64,000 nt of DNA from Paenibacillus sp. 37 (GTDB taxonomy: Bacteria > Bacillota > Bacilli > Paenibacillales > Paenibacillaceae), in the NCBI RefSeq assembly GCF_008386395.1, contig NZ_CP043761.1, forward strand, positions 3,224,001-3,288,000. Direction: 5' to 3'. Below are positions 18,849 through 28,456 of this stretch, one piece after another (positions within the stretch are counted from its first letter, which is position 1; every line of letters begins with the position of its first letter). Made by a program: the position numbers and the translations under genes. The notes under the pieces were generated by a model that was given only the letters and a program-made list of their open reading frames with translations, made no database searches and was not told the origin of the DNA.

Positions 18849-18863
18849 TGAAAGCGGTTAACA
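18849..18863 (+). promoter_or_regulatory. cre-like element with one extra base
   Basis: TGAAAGCGGTTAACA lies just after the likely transcription start. It equals a good catabolite-response element (TGAAAGCG-TTAACA) except for one added G in the centre, so binding by CcpA is doubtful; another LacI-type repressor is possible. Confidence 0.3.
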
Positions 18864-18888
18864 AATTGGATTACATAAGGAGGACAAC

Positions 18889-20190
18889 ATGCTGACACCC
18901 AGAGATGATCAAGAAATTTCCCCCTCGATATACGACATGATTGATCAGGTTAACAAACGTATGCCAGACCATCCGGAACTTAATCAAATGTTCAAAAATT
19001 GTTTTACCAATACGATGGCGACTACCATTCAGCGCAAAGAAGATGGAACAACTTTTGTGATTACGGGAGATATCCCTGCCATGTGGTTACGTGATTCTGC
19101 CGCTCAGGTCAGACCTTATCTGGTTCTCGCTTCAGAGGATGAAGATATCGCCGACATGATCGCTGGGCTGGTTGAACGTCAACTGAATTATATTCTCCTG
19201 GACCCTTATGCAAACGCTTTTAATGAGATGGAGAGTGGAAAAGGACATCAGGAAGACCTGACGCAGATGAATGATTGGATCTGGGAACGGAAGTATGAGA
19301 TCGACTCACTGGCTTATCCGATTCAGCTCAGTTATCTCTTGTGGAAGAACACGGGAAGAACAACTCAATTCAATAATACGTTCCGTAAAGTAGCCCAGAT
19401 CATCATGCAGTTATGGCAAGTGGAACAGCATCATGAGACGAAATCACCCTACACGTTCCAACGTCTGGATGCTCCCGAAACCGATACGCTCACCCGAGAG
19501 GGACGAGGTACTGAAACAGTCTATACCGGCATGACTTGGTCGGGATTCCGTCCTAGCGATGATCGATGTGAATATGGTTATCTGATTCCATCCAATATGT
19601 TCGCCGTTGTGGCGCTTCGATATCTGCAGGAAATTGCTGAAGCTGTGTTCGAGGATGAAATGCTGGCAGCGACTGCACAGCAGTTGGAGGAACAAATCAA
19701 CAAAGGAATTCAGGATTATGGCACCGTTGAACATCCGGAATATGGAACCATATATGCATACGAAACGGATGGGAAAGGCAATCACAATCTGATGGATGAT
19801 GCCAATGTGCCGAGCCTGCTGTCTTTACCTTATCTCGGATATGTCGAGGAGAACGACGAGGTGTATCAGAATACACGCCGTTTCATTTTATCCACGAACA
19901 ACCCGTATTTTTATGAGGGAACAGCAGCAGCGGGAATCGGTAGTCCGCATACACCAGAAGGGTACATCTGGCATATCGCTTTATCGATGCAGGGGCTGAC
20001 TACAGAGGATCGCAATGAAAAACTACGATTGCTTCAGCTTATCCATAAGACGGATGCGGATACCGGACTGACCCATGAAGGTTTTTCGGCCAACAATCCA
20101 CATGAATATACACGTCCATGGTTTTCATGGTCCAACATGCTCTTTAGTGAACTGATTATGGATTATTGCGGATTCCGCGTACAGAAATAG
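18889..20190 (+). CDS. Exo-alpha-1,6-mannosidase, GH125
   Basis: 433-residue inverting alpha-1,6-mannosidase that removes terminal mannose from alpha-mannan or N-glycan fragments. The GH125 signature ITGDIPAMWLRDSAAQVRPY is intact. The probable acid is Asp in FRPSDDR (about 224-225) and the base is Glu in LTHEGF (about 397). There is no signal peptide, so it works in the cytoplasm. AAGGAGG sits 5 nt before the ATG. It is the first gene of an operon with an ABC importer and a GH38 alpha-mannosidase, which would cleave the other alpha linkages. High confidence from full-length family motifs. Confidence 0.93.
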   Translation: MLTPRDDQEISPSIYDMIDQVNKRMPDHPELNQMFKNCFTNTMATTIQRKEDGTTFVITGDIPAMWLRDSAAQVRPYLVLASEDEDIADMIAGLVERQLNYILLDPYANAFNEMESGKGHQEDLTQMNDWIWERKYEIDSLAYPIQLSYLLWKNTGRTTQFNNTFRKVAQIIMQLWQVEQHHETKSPYTFQRLDAPETDTLTREGRGTETVYTGMTWSGFRPSDDRCEYGYLIPSNMFAVVALRYLQEIAEAVFEDEMLAATAQQLEEQINKGIQDYGTVEHPEYGTIYAYETDGKGNHNLMDDANVPSLLSLPYLGYVEENDEVYQNTRRFILSTNNPYFYEGTAAAGIGSPHTPEGYIWHIALSMQGLTTEDRNEKLRLLQLIHKTDADTGLTHEGFSANNPHEYTRPWFSWSNMLFSELIMDYCGFRVQK

Positions 20191-20268
20191 ATAGGGAAGC
20201 AAGAGATAACCTGCGAGTACATCATAACGTTCGGAGTTCGTTGAATTCCGACAAGAGGAGAGCGAATC

Positions 20269-21648
20269 ATGAGAAAAATATCATTGAAAATGCCGGTAGC
20301 AGCAGTTATGACATCCTTGCTCATTCTTACTACAGCCTGTTCGGGCGGAAGCTCAAGCACAGGCACAACCAGTGACGGTAAGAAGGAAGTAACTGTATCG
20401 TTCCGTTCTTCAGGATCTGAAGATACACTTACGAAGTTTTTCCAATCAGGTTTGGTGGATCAATTCGAGAAAGAAAACCCGGATATCAAAATCAACATTG
20501 CGCCTGTATTGGCAAGTGAGGGTGATTACACGTCCAAAATGGTTTTGCAGATGAAATCGCCTGATACGGCGCCTGATGTTATTGCCGAAGATACATCCAT
20601 CATCAAATCCGATGCTGCTGCGGGATATCTGGAGCCGCTGGATACACAGGTTCAGGGCTGGCCCGATTGGAAAGAACACATCATCGACAATCTGAAGGCA
20701 GGGGTTACGGGTGAAGACGGCAAGGTATATGGCGTTCCGGCTACCTCGGATACACGTGGAATCTGGTACAACAAGGAACTGTTTCAAAAAGCAGGTCTGG
20801 AAGTTCCATTTAAACCTGCAAGCTGGGCAGAGGTACTCGAAGCAGCACGTACCATCAAGCAAAAACTGCCGGGTGTGACACCGCTTAATATGATCGTGGG
20901 CAAAGCAAACGGTGAAGGTGTCACCATGCAAACGCTGGAAATGCTGCTCTATGGTACGGCGGATACGCTGTATAACGACACCAGCAAGAAATGGGTCGTT
21001 AACAGCCCTGGTCTTTTGGATTCATTCAAATTCATAGATCAAGTGTTTAACACGGATAAAACAGGTCCGACCATGCAGGTTGCCCTGAATGGACAAGCTG
21101 GCAGTATTGCATTCCAGCAACAGTTCCCGCAAGACAAACTGGCGATGGCTGTAGATGGTAGCTGGGCAGGTTCGACATGGGCCGAGAATGGTGCGGCTCC
21201 AATTGCCAACGTCGAAGAGAAAATAGGATTTGCGCCATTCCCGACACAAAATGGGGAAGAACCTGGAGCAACGACGATGTCTGGAGGATGGGCTTGGTCC
21301 GTTCCTGCACAAGCGAAGAATAAGGAAGCAGCTTGGAAATTTATCGAGTTCCTGATGAATAAGGAGAATGCGACTGCGCGCGTCGTAGCGGAAGGCAGCC
21401 TCAGTCCACGTAATGATTCCACAGAAGTTGAAGGTTATACCGATCGTCCATATACCAAAGAAGCACAGGAACTCTTGAATGTAGCCCATTTCCGTCCAGC
21501 GAACGATCAATATGCAGCGGTATCCGCACAATTGCAAAGCATCGTTGAGAGTATTGCCTCTGGCAAGCTGACGCCGGAAGAGGGAGTTACGCAATTGAAG
21601 GATAACGTATCCCGTTCCCTTGGCGCGGACAGCATCGAAGAGAAATAA
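20269..21648 (+). CDS. Sugar ABC transporter substrate-binding lipoprotein
   Basis: 459-residue lipoprotein that captures an oligosaccharide outside the membrane. The signal ends in LTTAC with the lipidated Cys at residue 24, followed by a GGSSSTGTTSDG linker. The fold matches UgpB/MalE-type binding proteins (YNKELFQKAGLEVP, GSWAGSTW, MSGGWAWSVPAQAKNKEAAWKF). AGAGGAGAG precedes the ATG. Two permease genes follow after a hairpin that can end part of the transcripts. From context the ligand is probably a mannose-containing oligosaccharide. No ATPase gene is present; such importers usually share an MsmK-type ATPase encoded elsewhere. Confidence 0.9.
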   Translation: MRKISLKMPVAAVMTSLLILTTACSGGSSSTGTTSDGKKEVTVSFRSSGSEDTLTKFFQSGLVDQFEKENPDIKINIAPVLASEGDYTSKMVLQMKSPDTAPDVIAEDTSIIKSDAAAGYLEPLDTQVQGWPDWKEHIIDNLKAGVTGEDGKVYGVPATSDTRGIWYNKELFQKAGLEVPFKPASWAEVLEAARTIKQKLPGVTPLNMIVGKANGEGVTMQTLEMLLYGTADTLYNDTSKKWVVNSPGLLDSFKFIDQVFNTDKTGPTMQVALNGQAGSIAFQQQFPQDKLAMAVDGSWAGSTWAENGAAPIANVEEKIGFAPFPTQNGEEPGATTMSGGWAWSVPAQAKNKEAAWKFIEFLMNKENATARVVAEGSLSPRNDSTEVEGYTDRPYTKEAQELLNVAHFRPANDQYAAVSAQLQSIVESIASGKLTPEEGVTQLKDNVSRSLGADSIEEK

Positions 21649-21668
21649 GGATATCGATATATTCGGAG

Positions 21669-21693
21669 GGGGAGGCATAATACTCCCCTTTTT
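21669..21693 (+). terminator. Intra-operon terminator between binding protein and permeases
   Basis: GGGGAG (21669-21674), 8-nt loop, CTCCCC (21683-21688), then five T. Its place suggests partial termination, giving more binding protein than permease. Confidence 0.6.
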
Positions 21694-21716
21694 CCGGTTC
21701 GAATGGAGAGTGACTT

Positions 21717-22583
21717 ATGAAAAGGAAAGCACCAGGTTCATTTCTGTTTCTCATGCCTTCCGTACTGTTATTACTTGTGTTTTTCATTGTTCCCATCATT
21801 CTGACGATCTGTTTTGCCTTTACGAATATGGCCCTGACCGGGGCGGCAGCCAAGAGTCTGGAGTTCGTCGGATTTCAGAATTTCATTAATATGTTCCATG
21901 ATCCGGACTTCCGCATTAGTGTCTGGCGTACACTGGTCTTTCTCATCTTCTCCGCAGTCATTGGTCAGGTATTGCTTGGGTTCATCCTGGCTCTTCTAAT
22001 GAAGGAGAAGAACGTGACGTTCCGCCGCGTCATCGGCATCATCGTCATTGCTGGTTGGGTGACACCCGAGATTGTCGTGGCATTCTGTATGGTGGCTTTT
22101 TTCAGTGACAATGGTTCATTGAATCAGATCCTCGGCTGGTTCGGGGCGAATCCAGTCTCCTGGTTATTCAGTTTCCCGATGGTGAGTGTCATTATCGCGA
22201 ATATCTGGCACGGCACAGCCTTTTCGATGATGGTCTATCAGTCGGCACTGGATGATATCCCGAAGGAAGTTGAAGAAGCTGCGATTATTGACAGTGCCAC
22301 CGGGTTCCAGATTGTTAGACACATTACGATCCCAATGGTAAAAGGGTCCATCGTGACCAACATGATGTTGGTTACTCTACAGACACTGGGTGTGTTCACG
22401 CTGATCTATACGATGACCGGTGGTGGCCCGGGTACTTCAACACAAACCTTGCCGATCTTCATGTACAATCAGGCCTTTGTGAACTATCAGTTTGGATACG
22501 GCACAGCCATATCTCTGGTTCTGTTGTTCATCGGTATTATCGCCAGCCTGTTCTACATGCGATCCATGAAAGTGAAAGTGTAA
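21717..22583 (+). CDS. Sugar ABC transporter permease (MalF/UgpA type)
   Basis: 288-residue inner-membrane permease with six predicted membrane segments, starting with LFLMPSVLLLLVFFIVPIIL. The ATPase-contact EAA loop is 'EVEEAAIIDSATGFQIVRHITIPM'-like, at about residues 183-205. GGAGAG lies 6 nt before the ATG. It pairs with the next permease and the preceding lipoprotein. Confidence 0.9.
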   Translation: MKRKAPGSFLFLMPSVLLLLVFFIVPIILTICFAFTNMALTGAAAKSLEFVGFQNFINMFHDPDFRISVWRTLVFLIFSAVIGQVLLGFILALLMKEKNVTFRRVIGIIVIAGWVTPEIVVAFCMVAFFSDNGSLNQILGWFGANPVSWLFSFPMVSVIIANIWHGTAFSMMVYQSALDDIPKEVEEAAIIDSATGFQIVRHITIPMVKGSIVTNMMLVTLQTLGVFTLIYTMTGGGPGTSTQTLPIFMYNQAFVNYQFGYGTAISLVLLFIGIIASLFYMRSMKVKV

Positions 22584-22605
22584 CCATGAAGGAGGTTCGA
22601 TCCCT

Positions 22606-23430
22606 ATGGTCAAACATGGGCTTCAACGCAAAATCCAGTACGGGATTCTAGTTTTTCTGGGACTCTGTTTTTTATTGCCGCTGCTCTGGATCATTCTGGC
22701 TTCATTTGACCCGAACGCGCAACAGGGTATTAAAATGCCCAGTACCTGGACCATTCAAAATTTCAAGGATGTACTCGGGGATTCGAGCAATCTTCGTTCA
22801 TTCGGTGTGGGCCTGATTCTGTCGGGAGGGCAAGCGATATTGGTTGTTCTGGTATCTGTTCTTGCTGCGTATCCATTATCCCGTTATGAAATGAGATTCA
22901 AAAAAAGCTTCTTGTTATCTATTCTGTTCATGACAGCACTTCCGATTACTGCCGTGATGGTTCCGGTATTTCAAATGTTTCTGTTCTTCAAAATGCAAAA
23001 TAGCATCATTGCCACGATGCTGTTCCTGACCGCATCCTCACTTCCTTACGGCATCTGGATGATGAAAAACTTCATGGATTCGGTGCCCATTGATCTGGAA
23101 GAATCGGCATGGATTGACGGTGCATCCGTGTGGAACGGATTGAGACGAATTGTAGCGCCATTGATGTTGCCGGGTATTGCAACGATCGCGATATTTACCT
23201 TTTCGGGAAGTTGGGGCAACTTCTTCGTGCCATACATCCTGCTCCAGACACCGGAGAAACTTCCGGCATCGGTCACGATTTATCAATTTTTCGGCAGCCA
23301 CGGTATGGTTGAATACGGCAGATTGGCTGCATTTTCACTACTTTATACGATGCCTTCGGTTGTGCTATACATCTTCTCCCAGCGTTACATGTCCAAAGGT
23401 TTCAGCATGGGCGGGGCAACCAAAGGTTAA
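22606..23430 (+). CDS. Sugar ABC transporter permease (MalG/UgpE type)
   Basis: 274-residue second permease of the importer. Six hydrophobic segments, the first being YGILVFLGLCFLLPLLWIIL, and the EAA loop (PIDLEESAWIDGASVW, then RRIVAPLMLPG) near residues 162-190. It starts 22 bp after the first permease with AAGGAGG upstream and ends in GFSMGGATKG, typical of UgpE-type proteins. Confidence 0.9.
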   Translation: MVKHGLQRKIQYGILVFLGLCFLLPLLWIILASFDPNAQQGIKMPSTWTIQNFKDVLGDSSNLRSFGVGLILSGGQAILVVLVSVLAAYPLSRYEMRFKKSFLLSILFMTALPITAVMVPVFQMFLFFKMQNSIIATMLFLTASSLPYGIWMMKNFMDSVPIDLEESAWIDGASVWNGLRRIVAPLMLPGIATIAIFTFSGSWGNFFVPYILLQTPEKLPASVTIYQFFGSHGMVEYGRLAAFSLLYTMPSVVLYIFSQRYMSKGFSMGGATKG

Positions 23431-23448
23431 TGACAGGAGGTACGCAAC

Positions 23449-26250
23449 ATGACAACCAAAAAGACGGCACATCTCATCTCGCATACCCATTGGGACCGCG
23501 AATGGTATATGCCTTATGAACACCATCATGTTCTTCTCATTGAGCTGATGGATAAACTGCTGGATACGCTCGATCAGGACCCGGAATATCGCTATTTCCA
23601 TCTGGATGGGCAGACGATTATTCGTGAAGATTATTTGCAGGTTCGGCCCGAACAGCAGGAGAGGCTCGACCGTTATATACGTGAAGGACGCATTCATTTT
23701 GGTCCATGGTATGTGTTACAGGATGAGTTTCTGACCAGCAGTGAGGCCAACTTGCGTAATCTGCTCATCGGTCATCGTGATGCTCGACCTTTGGGGGTGA
23801 TATCCAAGACGGGGTACTTCCCAGACTCGTTCGGAAATATGGGACAGGCACCGCAGATTCTGCAACAGGCGGATATTCATAACGCGATCTTTGGGCGTGG
23901 GGTAAAGCCTACGGGATTCAATAATGCGGTGGTTGATGCAGACAGTTACGAATCTCCCTATTCCGAGATGATCTGGCGTTCGCCGGATGGTTCGGAAGTA
24001 CTCGGCATTTTGTTCGCGAATTGGTACTGCAACGGGATGGAAGTTCCGGTTGATCCGGAGAAAGCTCAAGTATACTGGGATAAAAATCTGGAAGATGCCG
24101 AGAAATTTGCATCGACTTCACATCTGTTGTTCATGAATGGTTGTGATCATCAGCCGATCCAGACGGATCTGCCAGAGGCTTTACGTACGGCGGCTGCGTT
24201 GTATCCTGATGTAGAATTTATCCACTCCAATTTTGACGATTACATTGAGGCGGTTACGAAGGATGTGCCTGAGCATCTGGCGACCATTGAGGGCGAGCTT
24301 CGCAGTCAGCACACGGATGGTTGGGGAACACTGGTGAATACGGCATCTGCCAGGGTTTATCTGAAACAGTTGAATCAGCAGGGGCAGACGTTGCTCGAAA
24401 AAGTAGCCGAACCACTGGCCGCCATGGCCCATATAGCCGGGGTAAAAGATTATCCGCACCATCTGTTGACGCATGCATGGAAGATGCTGATGCAGAACCA
24501 CCCGCATGATAGCATCTGCGGATGCAGTGTGGATGAGGTTCACCGTGAGATGGTGACCCGCTTTGCCAAGAGCAGACAGCTTGCAGAGAAATTGGTTTCC
24601 CAGAGTGCGCAGGCGATTGCTGAGTCCATTCATGTGCAACCTGCTGAGGCTTGGGGTGAGGAAGCGGTGCTGTTCACTGTGTTTAACACGAGTGGTTGGA
24701 ATCGAAATGGAATCATTGAAATGGATCTGATTGTGGACAAAGCATTTTTCCCAGAAGGTCCTGATCCCCAGGCACTTGCGCAGAAAGTGGAAAAAGATGC
24801 ACTGCCAGTGTATCAACTGGTCGATTCGGATGGACGCACGTATTCGGCAGAAATCAAGGATCTGGGTGCGCATTTTGGCTATGAACTTCCGAAGGATCGC
24901 TTCCGACAGCCCTATATGGCTCGTAAAGTAAGAGTGACTTTCCAGGCGGTGGATGTACCTTCGCTGGGTTATAAGACGTATGCTCTCATTCCAGTTCAGA
25001 AGCAAACAGAGAGTGCTGAGATTGCTGAAGTGTCCGCTACGAGCGAACTCGTTCAGGTTCAGGGAATGATGATGGAAAACGGTCATTTGCGGGTGACGAT
25101 TGAAGAGAATGGTACGGCTACAATTGAAGATAAGGTCTCCGGTGCTGTATACAGGGGATTGAATTCATATGAGAATACCGGGGATATCGGCAATGAATAT
25201 GTCTACCGACAACCAGAGGGAGAGACAACGCTGACCTCTGAGCATCTGAAGGCAGACGTGCGGATCGTGGAGCAATCTCCATATCGTGTAGTCATGGAAA
25301 GTGTATTACGTTGGGAAATTCCTGTTGGAGCAGATGAACTGTTCGAACGGGAGAAGCGCCAAATGGTTCCTTTTACAGAACGGAAGGCACAACGGGTGAA
25401 GAACACGGTTCCGTTGGTGATTACGACAACGTATACACTGGAAGCAGGAAGTAATATGGTCAAGGTAAAGTCTGACTTTAACAATCAGGCCAAGGATCAT
25501 CGGTTGCGCGCACTCTTTCCATCCCGACTGGTGACAGACAATCATTATGCGGATTCCATCTTTGAAATTGCCAAACGCTCCAATACACCGGCCAAAGAAT
25601 GGGTGAACCCGAGTAATGCACAGCACCAGCAGGCATTTGTACATGTGACCGATGGTGATCATGGCTTGATGATTGCAAACAAAGGGCTGAATGAATACGA
25701 GATTTTACAGCATGAAGAGGGCAGTACGATTGCGGTTACGCTTCTTCGTGCCTCTTCGGAGCTGGGAGATTGGGGTGTGTTTGAAACACCGGAAGCCCAA
25801 TGTCTGGGACCTCAGAGTGTGGAATATGCGATTATTCCATTTGCAGGTGATGCGGCACAGTCAGGTGCTTGTGCATCCGCATACGTGTATCCGATTCCGT
25901 GGACGACTGTACAGCTAGGGGCATTAGCACGCATGTTTGAGCAAGAGGGTCATGCTGGAGCTGATGGGCAACAGGTTGAACTACCTTTGACGAAGCAATG
26001 GTTAGCGTGGAATTCGCAAGGTTCGACACTGGCCTTCTCCACATTGAAGATCGCAGAGGAAACCGGAGATTTGATTGCTCGTTGGTATAATCTGAATTCC
26101 GAACCGCTTGAATTGAACGTACAGCCTGGATTTGAATGTGCCTCTGTTTACGAGAGTGATGTGCTGGAACGGGTTAAGGACACGTTGCAGGGTCAAAGCC
26201 AGACGATATCTGGGTACAAAATAGTTACACAAGGGTATGCTGTACGTTGA
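23449..26250 (+). CDS. Alpha-mannosidase, GH38
   Basis: 933-residue metal-dependent retaining alpha-mannosidase. Zinc ligands are in HTHWD (His14, Asp16), and the nucleophile Asp126 is in GYFPDSFGNMGQ, also a metal ligand. HPHDSICGCSVDEVHREM (near 350) gives the remaining His ligand. The central GH38 helical domain and long beta-sandwich C-terminal region are complete. No signal peptide. AGGAGG precedes the ATG. It is closest in kind to bacterial alpha-mannosidases and mannosylglycerate hydrolases; substrate choice cannot be settled from sequence, but the GH125 partner favours N-glycan or mannan fragments. Last gene of the operon, closed by a terminator. Confidence 0.93.
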   Translation: MTTKKTAHLISHTHWDREWYMPYEHHHVLLIELMDKLLDTLDQDPEYRYFHLDGQTIIREDYLQVRPEQQERLDRYIREGRIHFGPWYVLQDEFLTSSEANLRNLLIGHRDARPLGVISKTGYFPDSFGNMGQAPQILQQADIHNAIFGRGVKPTGFNNAVVDADSYESPYSEMIWRSPDGSEVLGILFANWYCNGMEVPVDPEKAQVYWDKNLEDAEKFASTSHLLFMNGCDHQPIQTDLPEALRTAAALYPDVEFIHSNFDDYIEAVTKDVPEHLATIEGELRSQHTDGWGTLVNTASARVYLKQLNQQGQTLLEKVAEPLAAMAHIAGVKDYPHHLLTHAWKMLMQNHPHDSICGCSVDEVHREMVTRFAKSRQLAEKLVSQSAQAIAESIHVQPAEAWGEEAVLFTVFNTSGWNRNGIIEMDLIVDKAFFPEGPDPQALAQKVEKDALPVYQLVDSDGRTYSAEIKDLGAHFGYELPKDRFRQPYMARKVRVTFQAVDVPSLGYKTYALIPVQKQTESAEIAEVSATSELVQVQGMMMENGHLRVTIEENGTATIEDKVSGAVYRGLNSYENTGDIGNEYVYRQPEGETTLTSEHLKADVRIVEQSPYRVVMESVLRWEIPVGADELFEREKRQMVPFTERKAQRVKNTVPLVITTTYTLEAGSNMVKVKSDFNNQAKDHRLRALFPSRLVTDNHYADSIFEIAKRSNTPAKEWVNPSNAQHQQAFVHVTDGDHGLMIANKGLNEYEILQHEEGSTIAVTLLRASSELGDWGVFETPEAQCLGPQSVEYAIIPFAGDAAQSGACASAYVYPIPWTTVQLGALARMFEQEGHAGADGQQVELPLTKQWLAWNSQGSTLAFSTLKIAEETGDLIARWYNLNSEPLELNVQPGFECASVYESDVLERVKDTLQGQSQTISGYKIVTQGYAVR

Positions 26251-26277
26251 GTTGATTTTGAACATCATAACTATAGA

Positions 26278-26316
26278 AACCTCCTGTTCACGGTAGTGTG
26301 GACAGGAGGTTTTTGT
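26278..26316 (+). terminator. Terminator of the mannoside operon
   Basis: Perfect 11-bp stem AAACCTCCTGT / ACAGGAGGTTT followed by a T-run. Confidence 0.88.
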
Positions 26317-26381
26317 CATGTGCTCTGTTATGTGCACCCAAACTAAAGCGTTATGCTGTATAAATATATAATAACAATTCA

Positions 26382-26411
26382 TGTCGTGATTTTATACATT
26401 TATTGTCGTGA
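26382..26411 (+). promoter_or_regulatory. Direct repeat TGTCGTGA, 22-bp period
   Basis: TGTCGTGA occurs at 26382-26389 and again at 26404-26411, two helical turns apart, about 80 bp before the dehydrogenase gene. This arrangement is typical for an AraC-family activator, and one is encoded in the operon. Confidence 0.45.
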
Positions 26412-26491
26412 GTTTCTATTAAAAATAGATTAAGTCTGTGATAACTTATAGATAAATGTCAGAATATTATATAGTATGGAGGTAAGATACA

Positions 26492-27496
26492 TTGACCATT
26501 CGAATTGGGAAAATTAGCTTGTGGCATGTTCACGCATGGGATTACATCAAGCAGGCACAGGAACATGAAGATACAGTCATCGCAGCGGTGTGGGATGAAG
26601 ATGCCAAGCGGGGACAGGAAGCGGCTGAACGTTTAAACGTACCCTTCTATGCTTCACTCGAAGATATGCTGGCCAAGGATGACATCGATGCCGTTATTGT
26701 AGATGCGCCAACCCGCTTCCATGAAGAAGTGATCACCGCTGCTGCAAAAGCAGGGAAACACATCTTCACGGAGAAAGTTATTGCAGCGACACAAGCGGAA
26801 TCCAACAGAATCCTTCATGAGGTAAAGGCAAACAAAGTCAAGATGACAGTCTCCTTACCACGTCTGAATGCAGGGTACACGCTAACGATTCAGGAGGTAC
26901 TTAACCAGGGATTGCTTGGCAAAGTGACTTATGTTAGAGCGCGTTTATCGCATGATGGAGCGATTTCGAACTGGTTACCTGAACACTTCTATGATCTGAA
27001 GGATTGTCAGGGCGGTGCACTGATTGATCTGGGCTGCCATCCAATGTATCTGGCCAAACTGTTTCTGGGTCAGGAAGTAACAGCGGTTAATGCAAACTTC
27101 GGATACATTACAGGCAATGAAGTTGAAGATAATGCCGTTGCAACCTTGTTTACGGATTCCGGAGCAGTTGGCGTTGTTGAAGCTGGTTTTGTGAACAGCC
27201 ATTCTCCATTTACGATTGAGGTTCATGGTACGGAAGGTACGCTTCTGTACGGGACACCTGATGATAAGCTGTTGATTCGTACAAAAGCAGCACAGGGACA
27301 ATATGATGACTGGACTGAACTTCCTTTGGCAGACAAAAGGGAAAGCGCATTCAATCAATGGGTCGCACATATACAAAATGATACGGATGCAACTGAAAAC
27401 GTGCAAATCGCTATGGAGCTGACCCGTTTGATGGAAGCAGCGAATCTCTCTGCCAAAGAAGGGCGCAGAATCACTCTGAATGAATTGAAGGGTTAG
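26492..27496 (+). CDS. Gfo/Idh/MocA family oxidoreductase
   Basis: 334-residue NAD(P)-dependent dehydrogenase of the glucose-fructose oxidoreductase/inositol dehydrogenase family. The N-terminal Rossmann domain begins IRIGKISLWHVHAWDY, a variant of the usual GxGxxG. The usual EKP motif reads EKV (HIFTEKVIAAT), so the proline is missing. The catalytic helix has DLGCHPMYLAKL. Start TTG 26492 with GGAGGTAAG 5 nt upstream. It is followed by an AraC regulator and a second, different family member. The substrate is likely a sugar or inositol derivative, unknown. Confidence 0.85.
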   Translation: MTIRIGKISLWHVHAWDYIKQAQEHEDTVIAAVWDEDAKRGQEAAERLNVPFYASLEDMLAKDDIDAVIVDAPTRFHEEVITAAAKAGKHIFTEKVIAATQAESNRILHEVKANKVKMTVSLPRLNAGYTLTIQEVLNQGLLGKVTYVRARLSHDGAISNWLPEHFYDLKDCQGGALIDLGCHPMYLAKLFLGQEVTAVNANFGYITGNEVEDNAVATLFTDSGAVGVVEAGFVNSHSPFTIEVHGTEGTLLYGTPDDKLLIRTKAAQGQYDDWTELPLADKRESAFNQWVAHIQNDTDATENVQIAMELTRLMEAANLSAKEGRRITLNELKG

Positions 27497-27520
27497 GTTT
27501 TATTAAGGAGGTGTGCAATC

Positions 27521-28444
27521 TTGAGCCTGTATCCTTATGAGAAAATGCTTGAACGGCAGGATCTCCTGGAGAGACTGGATATTCTAATGGTTTGGGGACA
27601 TTATGAGATTCGTGTGATGCGATTTCATCTGACTTCTTTTCCAGCGGGCCGAGTTGTGGATTTCCATAATCATGCGGAGTTTGAGTTTCATTTTATCCCG
27701 AGAGGTAAAGGTAAAGTTATTCTGGATGATCAGACACATGCACTCTCGGAAGGTATGCTGTATTTGACTGGTCCGGGTGTCGTACATTATCAGGAGGCTG
27801 ATGCCAAAGAGGACATGGATGAACTATGTCTTCATGTGGATATCGTTCACAGGCCAAGAGAGCATGTCGATCCCTGGGAAGCAGCTGAATCGGAGGAAAC
27901 GATTGAAAAGCTGAGAACGCTTCCGCTTACTCCAGTGAATGATTATCATCGGGCGATGCATTGTTTTTTGGAAGCCTATGAGGCATGTGATCAGAAATTG
28001 TTAGGTTATTATACGTCGATCAAGCAACTAGTTATCAGCATATTACTCAAAACCGTGCGCGCATACGACACCGGGGGGAATCGACCGGAAGCCCCTGTCC
28101 GGGATATGTCGGTATATCGCTATGAGTATGCAGTGCAGTATATGGAAGCGAATCATCCTACAGTGGTCACGCTGGAGCATGTAGCTGAGAAACTTCATAT
28201 TAGCAGCAGACAATTGCAGCGAATCTTCTACCAAGTACAGCCGGAGATGCCGTTCAGCCGCGTACTGGAGGATATTCGTCTGCGCGCCGTGTGCCGCAAT
28301 CTGGAGGAAAGTAACGTATCCATTGAACAGATTGCTCTTGCTTCAGGCTTCAATAATGCCAACTATTTGCATGCTGTATTTCGTAAACGTCTGGGGATGA
28401 CCCCATCGGCTTTTCGTAAAATGAAACAACCAATACTTAAGTGA
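27521..28444 (+). CDS. AraC family transcriptional regulator
   Basis: 307-residue regulator with a cupin sensor (VVDFHNHAEFEFHFIPRGKG, LYLTGPGVVHYQ) and a C-terminal AraC domain (VTLEHVAEKLHISSRQLQRIFYQ, IALASGFNNANYLHAVFRKRLGMTPSAFR). Start TTG 27521 with AAGGAGGTG 7 nt upstream. It lies between two Gfo/Idh/MocA genes with 24-bp and 12-bp gaps, so it is cotranscribed and probably activates this operon through the 22-bp direct repeat at 26382-26411. Confidence 0.9.
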   Translation: MSLYPYEKMLERQDLLERLDILMVWGHYEIRVMRFHLTSFPAGRVVDFHNHAEFEFHFIPRGKGKVILDDQTHALSEGMLYLTGPGVVHYQEADAKEDMDELCLHVDIVHRPREHVDPWEAAESEETIEKLRTLPLTPVNDYHRAMHCFLEAYEACDQKLLGYYTSIKQLVISILLKTVRAYDTGGNRPEAPVRDMSVYRYEYAVQYMEANHPTVVTLEHVAEKLHISSRQLQRIFYQVQPEMPFSRVLEDIRLRAVCRNLEESNVSIEQIALASGFNNANYLHAVFRKRLGMTPSAFRKMKQPILK

Positions 28445-28456
28445 GGGTGAATATAT

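Noticed and set aside
21022..21678. 218-codon - strand frame inside the sugar-binding lipoprotein gene
   Set aside because: Antisense shadow of a gene with clear family features.
24181..25086. 301-codon frame on the - strand inside the GH38 gene
   Set aside because: It lies wholly within a full-length GH38 gene with intact motifs, has no ribosome binding site and resembles no protein; it is a shadow frame.
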